Shown piece by piece: positions 24,725-31,691 of a stretch of DNA of 64,000 nt; position 1 is the first letter of the stretch, and every line of letters begins with the position of its first letter. Below the pieces are notes generated by a model. That model was given only the letters and a program-made list of their open reading frames with translations. It was not told the origin of the DNA and ran no database searches. The DNA is taken from positions 113,512 to 177,511 of the forward strand of contig NCGF01000010.1 in assembly GCA_002281485.1 (NCBI GenBank). The letters run 5' to 3'. Made by a program: the position numbers and the translations under genes. This stretch comes from Sphingomonas sp. 28-66-16. Lineage in GTDB: Bacteria > Pseudomonadota > Alphaproteobacteria > Sphingomonadales > Sphingomonadaceae.

Positions 24725-25223
24725 CTCAACCCCTGTTGGGATTCGATAAGCATACCCGGTAGCTGCGCTGCCGTCTTTCTCTCCGGTTCCTACGTGCCAC
24801 TGAATGCGGCGCGGGGGCACTAGGGCCTCCCGGAGACCGGGCTTATCCCCGGATATGAAAGGCGGTTGAAATGCGAGTCTTTGTACGCGCATATCGACGC
24901 TGGCGGTTGGACCGGGAGGAGCATGTGCGTGCTCACACCCGGCGCTGGCCACAGCTTTCGTTTGACTTCTAACACCTAGAACTTGCGGCAGCGTAGCTAC
25001 CACCGCGATCTATGCCGCGTGGGCATAGAGTGCCGTCTAAGACGGGACCCGTCAACACAAAACGCATGCTTTTATTCGCGGCAACGAACACGCTCGCGGC
25101 CTTATCGCGAACCAAAACGGTAAAAAGCACTTTCCTACAGCGTGACACTTGATGTAGAGAAATCGGCATGATGGCGAATCGCGACCGGCGGGGACGCTAA
25201 GATTTAAGCGGCGTTGCGGGCGC
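24725..25223. other. Hairpin-rich non-coding segment inside the element
   Basis: No convincing gene lies in these 500 bases. Several GC-rich hairpins follow one another: GGTAGC/GCTGCC (24758-24772), GTGCC/GGCAC (24794-24820), CCCGG/CCGGG (24829-24841) and a nested pair CCGGG/CCCGG with GAGCA/TGCTC inside (24912-24942). The motif found between the XRE repressor and DUF6456 genes recurs at 25109-25139. A structured RNA is possible; a decayed gene is the alternative. Confidence 0.45.
25109..25139. promoter_or_regulatory. Second copy of the repressor-region motif
   Basis: GAACCAAAACGGT, 6 bases, then CACTTTCCTACA: 25 identical bases in two blocks shared with 20249-20277. It lies 85 bases inside the right end of the IS1595 element and about 245 bases before the first GTA gene, in the same orientation as the first copy. 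Confidence 0.45.
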
Positions 25224-25247
25224 GGGTTTGTAAAGTGCATAATGCCC
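25224..25247. repeat. Right terminal inverted repeat of the IS1595 element
   Basis: GGGTTTGTAAAGTGCATAAT followed by GCCC; the reverse complement matches 22489-22512 at 21 of 24 bases. Confidence 0.9.
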
Positions 25248-25255
25248 ATCGTCAC
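25248..25255. repeat. Target-site duplication, right copy (ATCGTCAC)
   Basis: Identical to 22481-22488. Joining the two flanks would restore TTGACATCGTCACGCTGATC, so the element split a TTGACA-containing sequence upstream of the GTA genes. Confidence 0.88.
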
Positions 25256-25384
25256 GCTGATCTGGCACATAGAGAGCACGCTGCAGAAATGCGAGTCGGG
25301 GCGGTCGGGCGAAAGCCGGGCCGCCCTTCGTGCGTCAATCCGCCTCGGCAAGGAACTCGCGACTCGAAAGGGGGCAAGGCGACG

Positions 25385-25894
25385 ATGGGCAGCCACAAAC
25401 CACCTGCCACGCCGACCATCACCCGACCGACCGCCTTTACCGGGCGCAAATGGGTGCGCTGGACGGCCCAGAAGAAAGCGGCGTTCCTCGATCACCTTGC
25501 GGCGACGTGCAACGTCAAGGCATCGGCGGCGGTGATTGGCGTCGATCCGATCAGCGTCTATGCGCTGCGCCGCCATGACCCGGCGTTTCTCGCCGCGTGG
25601 CAGGAGGCGCTCGAGGCCGGCTATGCGATGCTCGAGACGCAGCTGGTCGGCCATGCGCTGAGCGGCGGCGGGCGGACGATCGCCAATGGCGCAACCGCGT
25701 TGACCGGGCCGATCGATGTCGATCTGGCGCTGCGGCTGCTCGCGGCGCATCGGACCCGGTCGGCCGACCGTCCGCGCCGGGGTGGCCCGCCGCTGCAACG
25801 CGCCAGCCCCGACGATACCGACGCCGCCATCCTCAAGAAGCTGCGCGCGATAGAAAAACAGCAGGGGAAGCAGCAGGGCAGCGATGAGCGGTGA
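25385..25894 (+). CDS. GTA small terminase-like protein (gp1)
   Basis: This 169-residue product occupies the gp1 position of an RcGTA-type cluster, overlapping the large terminase by 11 bases. It has KWVRWTAQKKAAFLDHLAAT, then KASAAVIGVDPISVYALRRH, a helix-turn-helix as in small terminases, and an oligomerising helical segment with AWQEALEAGYAMLETQLVGH; the C-terminus is basic and low-complexity. Small terminases recognise DNA and present it to TerL; GTA versions package random host DNA. An open frame extends upstream to 25214 into the IS1595 end, but the ATG at 25385 gives the expected N-terminus. Confidence 0.75.
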   Translation: MGSHKPPATPTITRPTAFTGRKWVRWTAQKKAAFLDHLAATCNVKASAAVIGVDPISVYALRRHDPAFLAAWQEALEAGYAMLETQLVGHALSGGGRTIANGATALTGPIDVDLALRLLAAHRTRSADRPRRGGPPLQRASPDDTDAAILKKLRAIEKQQGKQQGSDER

Positions 25895-27194
25895 CACGTT
25901 GATCGACCGGCTGCTGGCGCTGCCACCCGATCAGCAGGCGATCGTGATCCGATCACTGACCCGGCCACAGCAGCGCGAATTCAACGAACGCTGGTGGCAA
26001 TGGGCGCATGACGGCCAACGCGCCCCGCCGGGCGATTGGCGGGTGTGGCTGATCCGTGCCGGGCGAGGGTTCGGCAAAACCCGTGCAGGCGCCGAATGGG
26101 TAAGCGCGCAAGCGCGCGACACGCCGTCCGCGCGGATCGCGCTGGTCGGGGCGAGCATCGATGACGTGCGCCAGGTGATGATCGAGGGACCAAGCGGGCT
26201 GATCGCGGTCGCGCGTACCGGCGAGCCGGTCGGCTGGCGCCCGGCGCAGGGCGAATTGCGATTCGCATCGGGCGCGCGCGCCTATGTCTATTCGGCGGCG
26301 ATGCCCGAGCGGCTGCGCGGCCCCGAGCATGACCTTGCCTGGTGCGACGAGATTGCCAAGTGGCGCGGCCGCGCAGGAAGCGAGAGCTGGGACAATCTGA
26401 TGCTTGGCCTGCGCCGCGGCGACCGTCAGCGCGTGCTGCTGACGACGACGCCGCGCCCCAATGCGCTGATGCGGCGGATCATGGCGCTGCCCGGGCTGGT
26501 CGAGACGCGCGGGCGGACGCGCGACAACCCGCATTTGCCGGGGAGCTTCGTCGCCGCGATGCAGGCCGATTATGGCGGGACAAGGCTGGGCCGGCAGGAG
26601 CTCGACGGCGAGATGATCGACGATCTGGCAGGCGCCCTGTGGACGCGCGCGATGATCGAGGATTGCCGGGTGGCGGCGCTGCCGCCGGTCCGGCGTGTCG
26701 TGGTGGCGGTCGATCCCTCGGCAAGCGTCGGCGGCGATGCCTGCGGGATCGTCGCGGTCGCGCTGGGCGAGGACGGGATCGGCTATGTGACCGAGGATGC
26801 GACCGTCACCGGGGCCTCACCCGAAGGCTGGGCGCGCGCGGTGGCCGCGTGCGCGGCCCGGCATGGTGCGGACCGGGTGGTCGCCGAAAAGAACAATGGC
26901 GGCGCGATGGTGCGGAGCGTGCTTGCCGCTGCCGACAGTGGCATGCCGATCCGACTGGTGCATGCCAGCCATGGCAAGGTCGCGCGGGCGGAGCCGGTGG
27001 CGGCGCTCTACGAAGCGGGGCGGGTGCGCCATGTCGGCGCCTTTCCCGCGCTCGAGGATGAATTGTGCGGGCTGGTGGCGGGTGGCGGTTACGAGGGACC
27101 GGGGCGCTCGCCCGACCGGGCGGATGCGCTGGTGTGGGGGGTGACCGAGTTGCTGCTGGGGCGGCGGGGAGCGGCGGGGGTGCGGGTGCTTTAG
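25884..27194 (+). CDS. GTA large terminase, TerL (gp2)
   Basis: TerL is the ATP-driven motor and nuclease that fills phage-like heads. The 436-residue product has Walker A LIRAGRGFGKTRAGAEWV (about residue 58), a Walker B-like segment LAWCDEIAKWRG, the coupling motif LLTTTPRPN, and a C-terminal RNase H-like nuclease with VVVAVDPSASVGGDACGIVA and VVAEKNNGGAMVRSV. The C-terminal ADALVWGVTELLL completes the nuclease Asp set. Length matches GTA terminases. A palindrome that could terminate transcription follows at 27226-27247. Confidence 0.92.
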   Translation: MSGDTLIDRLLALPPDQQAIVIRSLTRPQQREFNERWWQWAHDGQRAPPGDWRVWLIRAGRGFGKTRAGAEWVSAQARDTPSARIALVGASIDDVRQVMIEGPSGLIAVARTGEPVGWRPAQGELRFASGARAYVYSAAMPERLRGPEHDLAWCDEIAKWRGRAGSESWDNLMLGLRRGDRQRVLLTTTPRPNALMRRIMALPGLVETRGRTRDNPHLPGSFVAAMQADYGGTRLGRQELDGEMIDDLAGALWTRAMIEDCRVAALPPVRRVVVAVDPSASVGGDACGIVAVALGEDGIGYVTEDATVTGASPEGWARAVAACAARHGADRVVAEKNNGGAMVRSVLAAADSGMPIRLVHASHGKVARAEPVAALYEAGRVRHVGAFPALEDELCGLVAGGGYEGPGRSPDRADALVWGVTELLLGRRGAAGVRVL

Positions 27195-27225
27195 GGCGCT
27201 TTTGAGATCGTACGAATTACTCGAG

Positions 27226-27247
27226 CCCCTCCTCTTTAGGGGAGGGG
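27226..27247. terminator. Palindrome between convergent genes
   Basis: CCCCTCC, 8-base loop, GGAGGGG. No T tract follows on either strand. It lies between terL on the plus strand and a minus-strand membrane protein gene, so it may act weakly on both. Confidence 0.4.
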
Positions 27248-27272
27248 TTAGTTGATGTGATGACAATTGGCT

Positions 27273-27560
27273 CTAGGAGCGCCGCTTCCTTCGCCAGGCA
27301 TCGTAGACCGGTTTCAGCGTGAAGGCGGCGACCACGCCGCCGAGCATCAGCGTATGGGGATCGCGGAACAGCCAGCCGACGACGCCGATCGCGGCGGCAT
27401 AGGCCGGGATGATGACGGGCAAATAGCGGCCGAGCCCACCGAGCCGGCGGCGGACGCCGTCTTCGTCGGCGGCCCACCACAGGAACAGCACGACGGGCAC
27501 GCCGAACAGGACGACCAGCGCGGCGGTGACGAGCGGCGAGGAAGCGAGGGTGAGCGGCAC
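27273..27560 (-). CDS. Small membrane protein inside the GTA cluster
   Basis: This 95-residue product on the strand opposite to the GTA genes has three hydrophobic segments (LVTAALVVLFGVPVVLFLWW; LPVIIPAYAAAIGVVGWLF; TLMLGGVVAAFTLKP) separated by a charged loop (ADEDGVRRRLGGLGRY) and ends in a basic tail. The start is a GTG. I do not recognise a family. Its orientation and position between terminase and portal genes mark it as an insertion into the cluster and not a structural GTA gene. Confidence 0.6.
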   Translation of the reverse strand: MPLTLASSPLVTAALVVLFGVPVVLFLWWAADEDGVRRRLGGLGRYLPVIIPAYAAAIGVVGWLFRDPHTLMLGGVVAAFTLKPVYDAWRRKRRS

Positions 27561-27624
27561 GCGCCGATCATACGCCAGCGGGCGCGATGCTCAAGCGGGG
27601 GCGACAGGCGCGCGTGCGGTCGTT

Positions 27625-28299
27625 ATGGCCGCGCCGATGATCCCACGCGAAACGATCGATACGACCCAGGTGCCCGGCGGCGGCGAGATGCGGCTGGTGC
27701 GGCGGGGGAGCGACTGGTTCATCATGCTCGGCCGCGAGGAATTGATGTCGAGCCGGATGAGCGGCTCCGAAGAGGCGCTCGCGACGCTGGCGTGCGACCG
27801 GGTCGGCGCCGATGCGCGGGTGCTGGTCGGTGGCTATGGGATGGGGTTTACGCTCCGCACCCTGCTGGCGCGGCTGGGGCCGCAGGCGCGCGTGGCGGTG
27901 GCCGAGCTGGTGCCGGCGGTGATCGCCTGGGCGCGCGGGCCGATGGCCGAATTTGCGCGCGGGTGTCTCGATGATCCCCGCGTCTCGGTGATCGAGGGCG
28001 ATGTCGGGGCCGAGATCAGGGCCGGGCGGGGGCGTTATGAGGCGATCCTGCTCGATGTCGACAACGGCCCCGACGGGCTGACCCGCAAGGGCAATGACGG
28101 GCTCTATACGATGACCGGGTTGACGGCCGCGAGAGACGCGCTGACGCCGGGCGGGGTGCTGGCGGTCTGGTCGGCGGCGAGCGACGATGTGTTCGCGCGT
28201 CGGATGCGCGATGCAGGCTTTGCGGTGGAGCAAGTGGTGGTGCGCGCGCGAGCGAGCGGCAAGGGCGCGCGGCACGTGATCTGGGCGGGGATAAAATAG
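27625..28299 (+). CDS. Spermidine synthase-like methyltransferase-fold protein
   Basis: This 224-residue protein has the nucleotide-binding core of the spermine/spermidine synthase family: DARVLVGGYGMGFTLRTLLA (motif I, G-G-Y-G-M-G), RVAVAELVPAVIAWARGPM (motif II), DPRVSVIEGDVGAEI and YEAILLDVDNGPDGLTR with the D-x-D-N-G-P-D signature. It lacks the N-terminal tetramerisation region of true polyamine synthases, so substrate is unknown. The first 33 codons of the open frame are low-complexity; I start at the ATG at 27625, with the ATG at 27637 as an alternative. It sits inside the GTA cluster but is not a known GTA part. Confidence 0.75.
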   Translation: MAAPMIPRETIDTTQVPGGGEMRLVRRGSDWFIMLGREELMSSRMSGSEEALATLACDRVGADARVLVGGYGMGFTLRTLLARLGPQARVAVAELVPAVIAWARGPMAEFARGCLDDPRVSVIEGDVGAEIRAGRGRYEAILLDVDNGPDGLTRKGNDGLYTMTGLTAARDALTPGGVLAVWSAASDDVFARRMRDAGFAVEQVVVRARASGKGARHVIWAGIK

Positions 28300-28373
28300 G
28301 TCGTCTGGTAACGCTAACTATTCCGAGCTATCAAGTGGGTGCACGTGACCGGCGGGAGTGAGGGTTCCACGCG

Positions 28374-28616
28374 ATGATGCGCAGTGGCACTTCGCTCATA
28401 TACTTTGCGCATGGCGGACCAGCGGGTTGGGAAGCGCTTTGTGTGGATTTCGACATATCGGTCCACGGCGAGACCTTCGACGAGGTGAAGGCGCTGCTCG
28501 ATCACGCCGTCCAGGCCTATGTTCGGGCAGCATCCGATGAATCAGCAGCCACGCGGCCCGAACTGCTCGGCCCGATCCGACGGCGTGGCCGATCGAAGGC
28601 GCTGTTCCAGCAATAA
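28374..28616 (+). CDS. HicB/DUF1902-like small protein
   Basis: This 80-residue product has the layout of HicB-type partial RNase H folds: strands in TSLIYFAHGGPAGWEALCVD, then FDISVHGETFDEVKALLDHA, the helix after the G-E-T-F-D-E turn, and a basic tail. HicB proteins are antitoxins for HicA, but no HicA-like gene is adjacent, so it could be an orphan regulator. It lies 74 bases after the spermidine synthase-like gene and 19 bases before the portal gene. Confidence 0.55.
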   Translation: MMRSGTSLIYFAHGGPAGWEALCVDFDISVHGETFDEVKALLDHAVQAYVRAASDESAATRPELLGPIRRRGRSKALFQQ

Positions 28617-28635
28617 TCCCGATCGGGAGAACGAC

Positions 28636-29751
28636 ATGAAAATCTTCGGCTGGAAATCGGCCGGGCGCGAGGAATTGCGTCCGGCTTTGTCGCGTTATGC
28701 GCTCGGCCCCGGGCCGCTGCTCGGCGAGTGGCCGGCGTCGTACGAGGCGCAGGTGCGGGAGGGGTATGCGCGCAATGCGATCGCGCAAAGGGCAGTGCGG
28801 CTGGTTGCGCAGGGGCTGGGCGGGGCGCCGCTCACCGCATCCGATCCGGCGATCCTCGCGCTGCTTTCGGCGCGGTCGGGCGGGCAGGTGCTCGCCGAGA
28901 CGGTGGCGGCGCAACTGTTGCTGCACGGCAATGCCTATGTGCAGTTGCTTTCCGACGCGGAGGGGCAGCTCGCCGAGCTGTTCGCGCTGCGGCCTGAGCG
29001 GGTGACGGTGGAGCCCGATGCAAGCGGCTGGCCGGTGGCCTATCGCTACCGGGTGGGCGAGCAGGTGACCCGGTTGCTGGTGGCCGATGGGCGCGGGCGG
29101 CCGCAGATCGTGCATCTGAAGGCGTTCAATCCCAGCGACGATCATTATGGGCTGGGCTGCCTGGGCGCGGCATCGGGGGCGATCGCGATCCACAATGCGG
29201 CGGCGCGCTGGAACAAGGCGCTGCTCGACAACGCCGCGCGGCCGTCGGGCGCGCTGGTCTATGAGCCCGGCGACGGATCGTCGCTGTCGCGCGAGCAGTT
29301 CGATCGGCTGCGTGCCGAAATGGACGCGAGCTTTTCGGGGAGCGGCAATGCGGGGCGGCCGATGCTGCTCGAGGGTGGCCTCAAATGGCAGGCGCTGAGC
29401 CTGTCGCCCGCCGACATGGATTTTGCCGGCACCAAGGCAGCGGCGGCGCGCGAGATCGCGATGGCGTTCGGCGTGCCGCCGATGCTGCTCGGGCTGCCCG
29501 GCGACGCGACCTACGCCAATTATGTCGAGGCGAACCGGGCGCTGTGGCGGCTGGCGATCTTGCCGCTCGCCGACATGATCTTTGCCGGGCTGGCGCAGGG
29601 GTTGCAGGGCTGGTTTGCGGGTGCCGCGATCGGCGTCGATCTCGACCGGGTGACCGCGCTCGCCGAGGACCGCGAGCGGCTGTGGCGGCAAGTGGGGGCG
29701 GCGGATTTCCTGAGCGATGAGGAGAAACGAGCGATGGTGGGGCTGTCATGA
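28636..29751 (+). CDS. GTA portal protein (gp3, HK97 type)
   Basis: The portal forms the dodecameric DNA channel at one head vertex. The 371-residue product shows HK97-portal features: NAIAQRAVRLVAQGLGGAPL, LLLHGNAYVQLLSDAEGQLA, LRPERVTVEPDASGWPVAYR, HLKAFNPSDDHYGLGCLGAA and MAFGVPPMLLGLPGDATYAN with NRALWRLAILPLADMI. The ATG at 28636 has a GGGAGA ribosome site; upstream codons from 28519 are not similar to portals. The stop overlaps the next start by 4 bases. Confidence 0.93.
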   Translation: MKIFGWKSAGREELRPALSRYALGPGPLLGEWPASYEAQVREGYARNAIAQRAVRLVAQGLGGAPLTASDPAILALLSARSGGQVLAETVAAQLLLHGNAYVQLLSDAEGQLAELFALRPERVTVEPDASGWPVAYRYRVGEQVTRLLVADGRGRPQIVHLKAFNPSDDHYGLGCLGAASGAIAIHNAAARWNKALLDNAARPSGALVYEPGDGSSLSREQFDRLRAEMDASFSGSGNAGRPMLLEGGLKWQALSLSPADMDFAGTKAAAAREIAMAFGVPPMLLGLPGDATYANYVEANRALWRLAILPLADMIFAGLAQGLQGWFAGAAIGVDLDRVTALAEDRERLWRQVGAADFLSDEEKRAMVGLS

Positions 29752-30068
29752 GCGGGATGGCGAGCGATGGTGCGGTGCTGGCGCAGCTGGTGGCGCAGGG
29801 GCAGCAACAGGGCGCCGATCTGGCGACGCTGCGCGCGATCGTCGAGGAATCGGGCGATCTCGGCGCGACGCGGGCGCTGGTGCGGATGGGGCTCGACGAT
29901 GCCGGCGCGGGCCGCGATCTCGGCGAACTCCGCGAGCTGCTCGCGGCGTGGCGCGATGCCAAGGCGTCTTTGTGGAAGGCGGGGCTCGCCTGGGTGGTGC
30001 GGCTGCTCGGCGCGGTCGGCATCGGCGCGATCGCCGTGCAGCAGGGGCTGACGGGCTGGGGGAAATGA
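29748..30068 (+). CDS. DUF6127 family protein (GTA gp3.5 position)
   Basis: This 106-residue protein has a helical N-terminal part (LAQLVAQGQQQGADLATLRA, ARALVRMGLDDAGAGRDLGE, LRELLAAWRDAKASLWKAGL) and one C-terminal membrane helix (WVVRLLGAVGIGAIAVQQGL). That matches DUF6127 proteins encoded between portal and protease in sphingomonad GTA clusters. It overlaps both neighbours by 4 bases. A membrane helix in a phage-like cluster suggests a role at the inner membrane during assembly or release; this is only inference. Confidence 0.75.
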   Translation: MSGMASDGAVLAQLVAQGQQQGADLATLRAIVEESGDLGATRALVRMGLDDAGAGRDLGELRELLAAWRDAKASLWKAGLAWVVRLLGAVGIGAIAVQQGLTGWGK

Positions 30069-30451
30069 GCCTGCGCTTCGCGGGCTATGCGGCGGTGTTC
30101 GACGCGGTCGATCGCGGCGGCGATGTCGTGCGGCGCGGCGCGTTCGCGCGACTGCCCGAGGTGGTGCCGCTGCTGTGGCAGCATGGCGGGGCGCCGGTCG
30201 GCGTGATCGAACGCCTGGCCGAGGATGCGCGCGGCCTGCGCGTCATCGGCCGGATCGAGGATGCGCGGCTCGCAGCACTGGTGAAGGCCGGCGGGGTCAA
30301 GGGGCTGTCGTTCGGCTACCGCGTGCGGGCGGCGCGCGCCGGCGTCGATGGCGGACGCGGGCGCGACCTGACCGCGCTCGATCTCGTCGAGGTGAGCCTG
30401 GTCGCGCAGCCGATGCAACCGCTCGCAACGGTGCATGCGGTGGCAGGGTAG
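30065..30451 (+). CDS. GTA prohead protease (gp4, HK97 family)
   Basis: This serine protease matures the capsid. The 128-residue product has FAGYAAVFDAVDRGGDVVRR, the segment LLWQHGGAPVGVIERLAED with the conserved His, GGVKGLSFGYRVRAARAG with the Ser in a G-L-S-F-G-Y context, and the C-terminal DLVEVSLVAQPMQPLATVHA. The protein is short for the family, about 130 instead of 180 residues, as in other GTAs. Starts at an ATG overlapping the previous stop. A strong terminator follows before the capsid gene. Confidence 0.9.
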   Translation: MSLRFAGYAAVFDAVDRGGDVVRRGAFARLPEVVPLLWQHGGAPVGVIERLAEDARGLRVIGRIEDARLAALVKAGGVKGLSFGYRVRAARAGVDGGRGRDLTALDLVEVSLVAQPMQPLATVHAVAG

Positions 30452-30512
30452 CACCGAGCGAAATCGAGGGCGCGCGGTGCGCCGGCCCCCTTGCCATGAT
30501 GCGGACGATTCC

Positions 30513-30543
30513 CCTCCCCGAGACGAGCTCGGGGAGGCTTTTT
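30513..30543 (+). terminator. Strong intrinsic terminator inside the GTA cluster
   Basis: A perfect 10-bp stem (CCTCCCCGAG / CTCGGGGAGG, loop ACGAG) is followed by CTTTTTG. It lies 62 bases after the protease stop and ends 17 bases before the capsid ATG, in plus orientation. It should stop most transcripts entering the capsid and tail genes unless it is bypassed. Confidence 0.8.
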
Positions 30544-30559
30544 GTGTTGGGAGAATGAC

Positions 30560-31612
30560 ATGACCGATGGAACGATCGAGGCGCTCGAGGCGAGTTTCGA
30601 GGAAATGACGATGCCGGGCGCGGTGACGCGCCCGGTGCTCGGCGGCGCGCGCGCGCCTTCGGGGGCGGCGTTCGAGGGGTTCCTGCGGAGCGGCGCGAGT
30701 GTCGAGATGAAGGCCTTCACCGGCGTGAGCGGCGATGCCGGCGGCTTTGCGGTGCCGCGCGAGATCGATGCGGTGATCGATGCGACGCTCAAGAGCATCT
30801 CGCCGATCCGGTCGATCGCCAATGTCGTCAAGGTCGGCTCGGCGGGGTATCGCAAGCTGGTGACGACCGGCGGGACGCCCTCGGGCTGGGCCGCCGAGAC
30901 GGGCGCGCGCGCCGAGACCGATACGCCCGTCTTCACCGAGATCGCGCCGCCGATGGGCGAACTGTTCGCCAATCCGAGCGCGAGCCAGGCGATGCTCGAC
31001 GATGCCCAGTTCGACGTCGAGGCGTGGCTGGCGGGCGAGATCGCGATGGAATTCGCCAAGGCCGAAGGCGCGGCGTTCGTGGGCGGCAGCGGTGTCGACC
31101 GGCCCAAGGGCTTCCTGCAGGCGCCGACCGCGAGCAGCGGCGATGCGACGCGCGCGTTCGGCACGCTGCAATATCTGCCGAGCGGCGCGGCGGGCGATTT
31201 CGGGGCCAACCCCGAGGACCGGCTGATCGACCTCGTCCAGACCTTGCGCGGGCCGTATCGCCAGGGCGCGCGCTTCGTGATGAATTCGGCGACGCTCGCG
31301 CGCATCCGCAAGTTCAAGACCAGCGACGGCGCGTTCCTGTGGGCGCCCGGGCTCGCGGCGGGGCAGCCGGCGACCCTGCTCGGCTATCCGGTGATCGAGG
31401 CCGAGGACATGCCCGATATCGCCGCCAATGCGCTGGCGATTGCGTTCGGCGATTTCCGTGCCGGCTATCTGATCGCCGAGCGCACCGAAACCGCGATCCT
31501 GCGCGATCCCTATACCAACAAGCCGTTCGTCCATTTCTACGCGACCAAGCGGATCGGCGGCTGCGTGAGCAATTCGGAGGCGATCAAGCTGATGAAGTTC
31601 GCCGCCGCCTGA
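30560..31612 (+). CDS. GTA major capsid protein (gp5, HK97 fold)
   Basis: The capsid protein builds the head shell. The 350-residue product has a short N-terminal delta region (EALEASFEEMTMPGA), then the HK97-fold core: SGDAGGFAVPREIDAVIDAT, LKSISPIRSIANVVKVGSAG, TPSGWAAETGARAETDTPVF, LFANPSASQAMLDDAQFDVE and FVMNSATLARIRKFKTSDGA, ending in a P-domain strand with IAFGDFRAGYLIAERT. Start at the ATG at 30560 after GGGAGA. The N-terminal scaffold region is only about 60 residues. Confidence 0.94.
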   Translation: MTDGTIEALEASFEEMTMPGAVTRPVLGGARAPSGAAFEGFLRSGASVEMKAFTGVSGDAGGFAVPREIDAVIDATLKSISPIRSIANVVKVGSAGYRKLVTTGGTPSGWAAETGARAETDTPVFTEIAPPMGELFANPSASQAMLDDAQFDVEAWLAGEIAMEFAKAEGAAFVGGSGVDRPKGFLQAPTASSGDATRAFGTLQYLPSGAAGDFGANPEDRLIDLVQTLRGPYRQGARFVMNSATLARIRKFKTSDGAFLWAPGLAAGQPATLLGYPVIEAEDMPDIAANALAIAFGDFRAGYLIAERTETAILRDPYTNKPFVHFYATKRIGGCVSNSEAIKLMKFAAA

Positions 31613-31691
31613 TCGGCCGGCAGGTGCGCGTTGGTCGGCGACGCGGGCGCACAGGCGCGCGTCGCCGACGCCATCATCATGGAGAGAGAAG

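Larger units (their letters stand above)
22489..25247. mobile_element. IS1595-family element carrying passenger genes
   Basis: The element is 2759 bp. Its 24-bp terminal inverted repeats (22489-22512 and 25224-25247) match at 21 of 24 positions and share CACTTTACAAACCC. It is flanked by a perfect 8-bp duplication, ATCGTCAC. Inside are an intact IS1595 transposase, then three genes that are AT-richer than the host DNA (Panacea-type protein and two small proteins), then about 500 bp without genes but rich in hairpins. It lies between a small exported protein gene and the first GTA gene. Perfect duplication, intact ends and an intact transposase suggest recent insertion. Confidence 0.88.

Noticed and set aside
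24790-24850. Cobalamin-riboswitch-like words (GCCACTG and GGAGACCGG)
   Set aside because: The other conserved elements of the B12 box are absent, and no B12-related gene follows.
25214-25384. N-terminal extension of the small terminase gene into the IS end
   Set aside because: The codons cross the inverted repeat and target duplication, and the N-terminus from 25385 matches what is expected.
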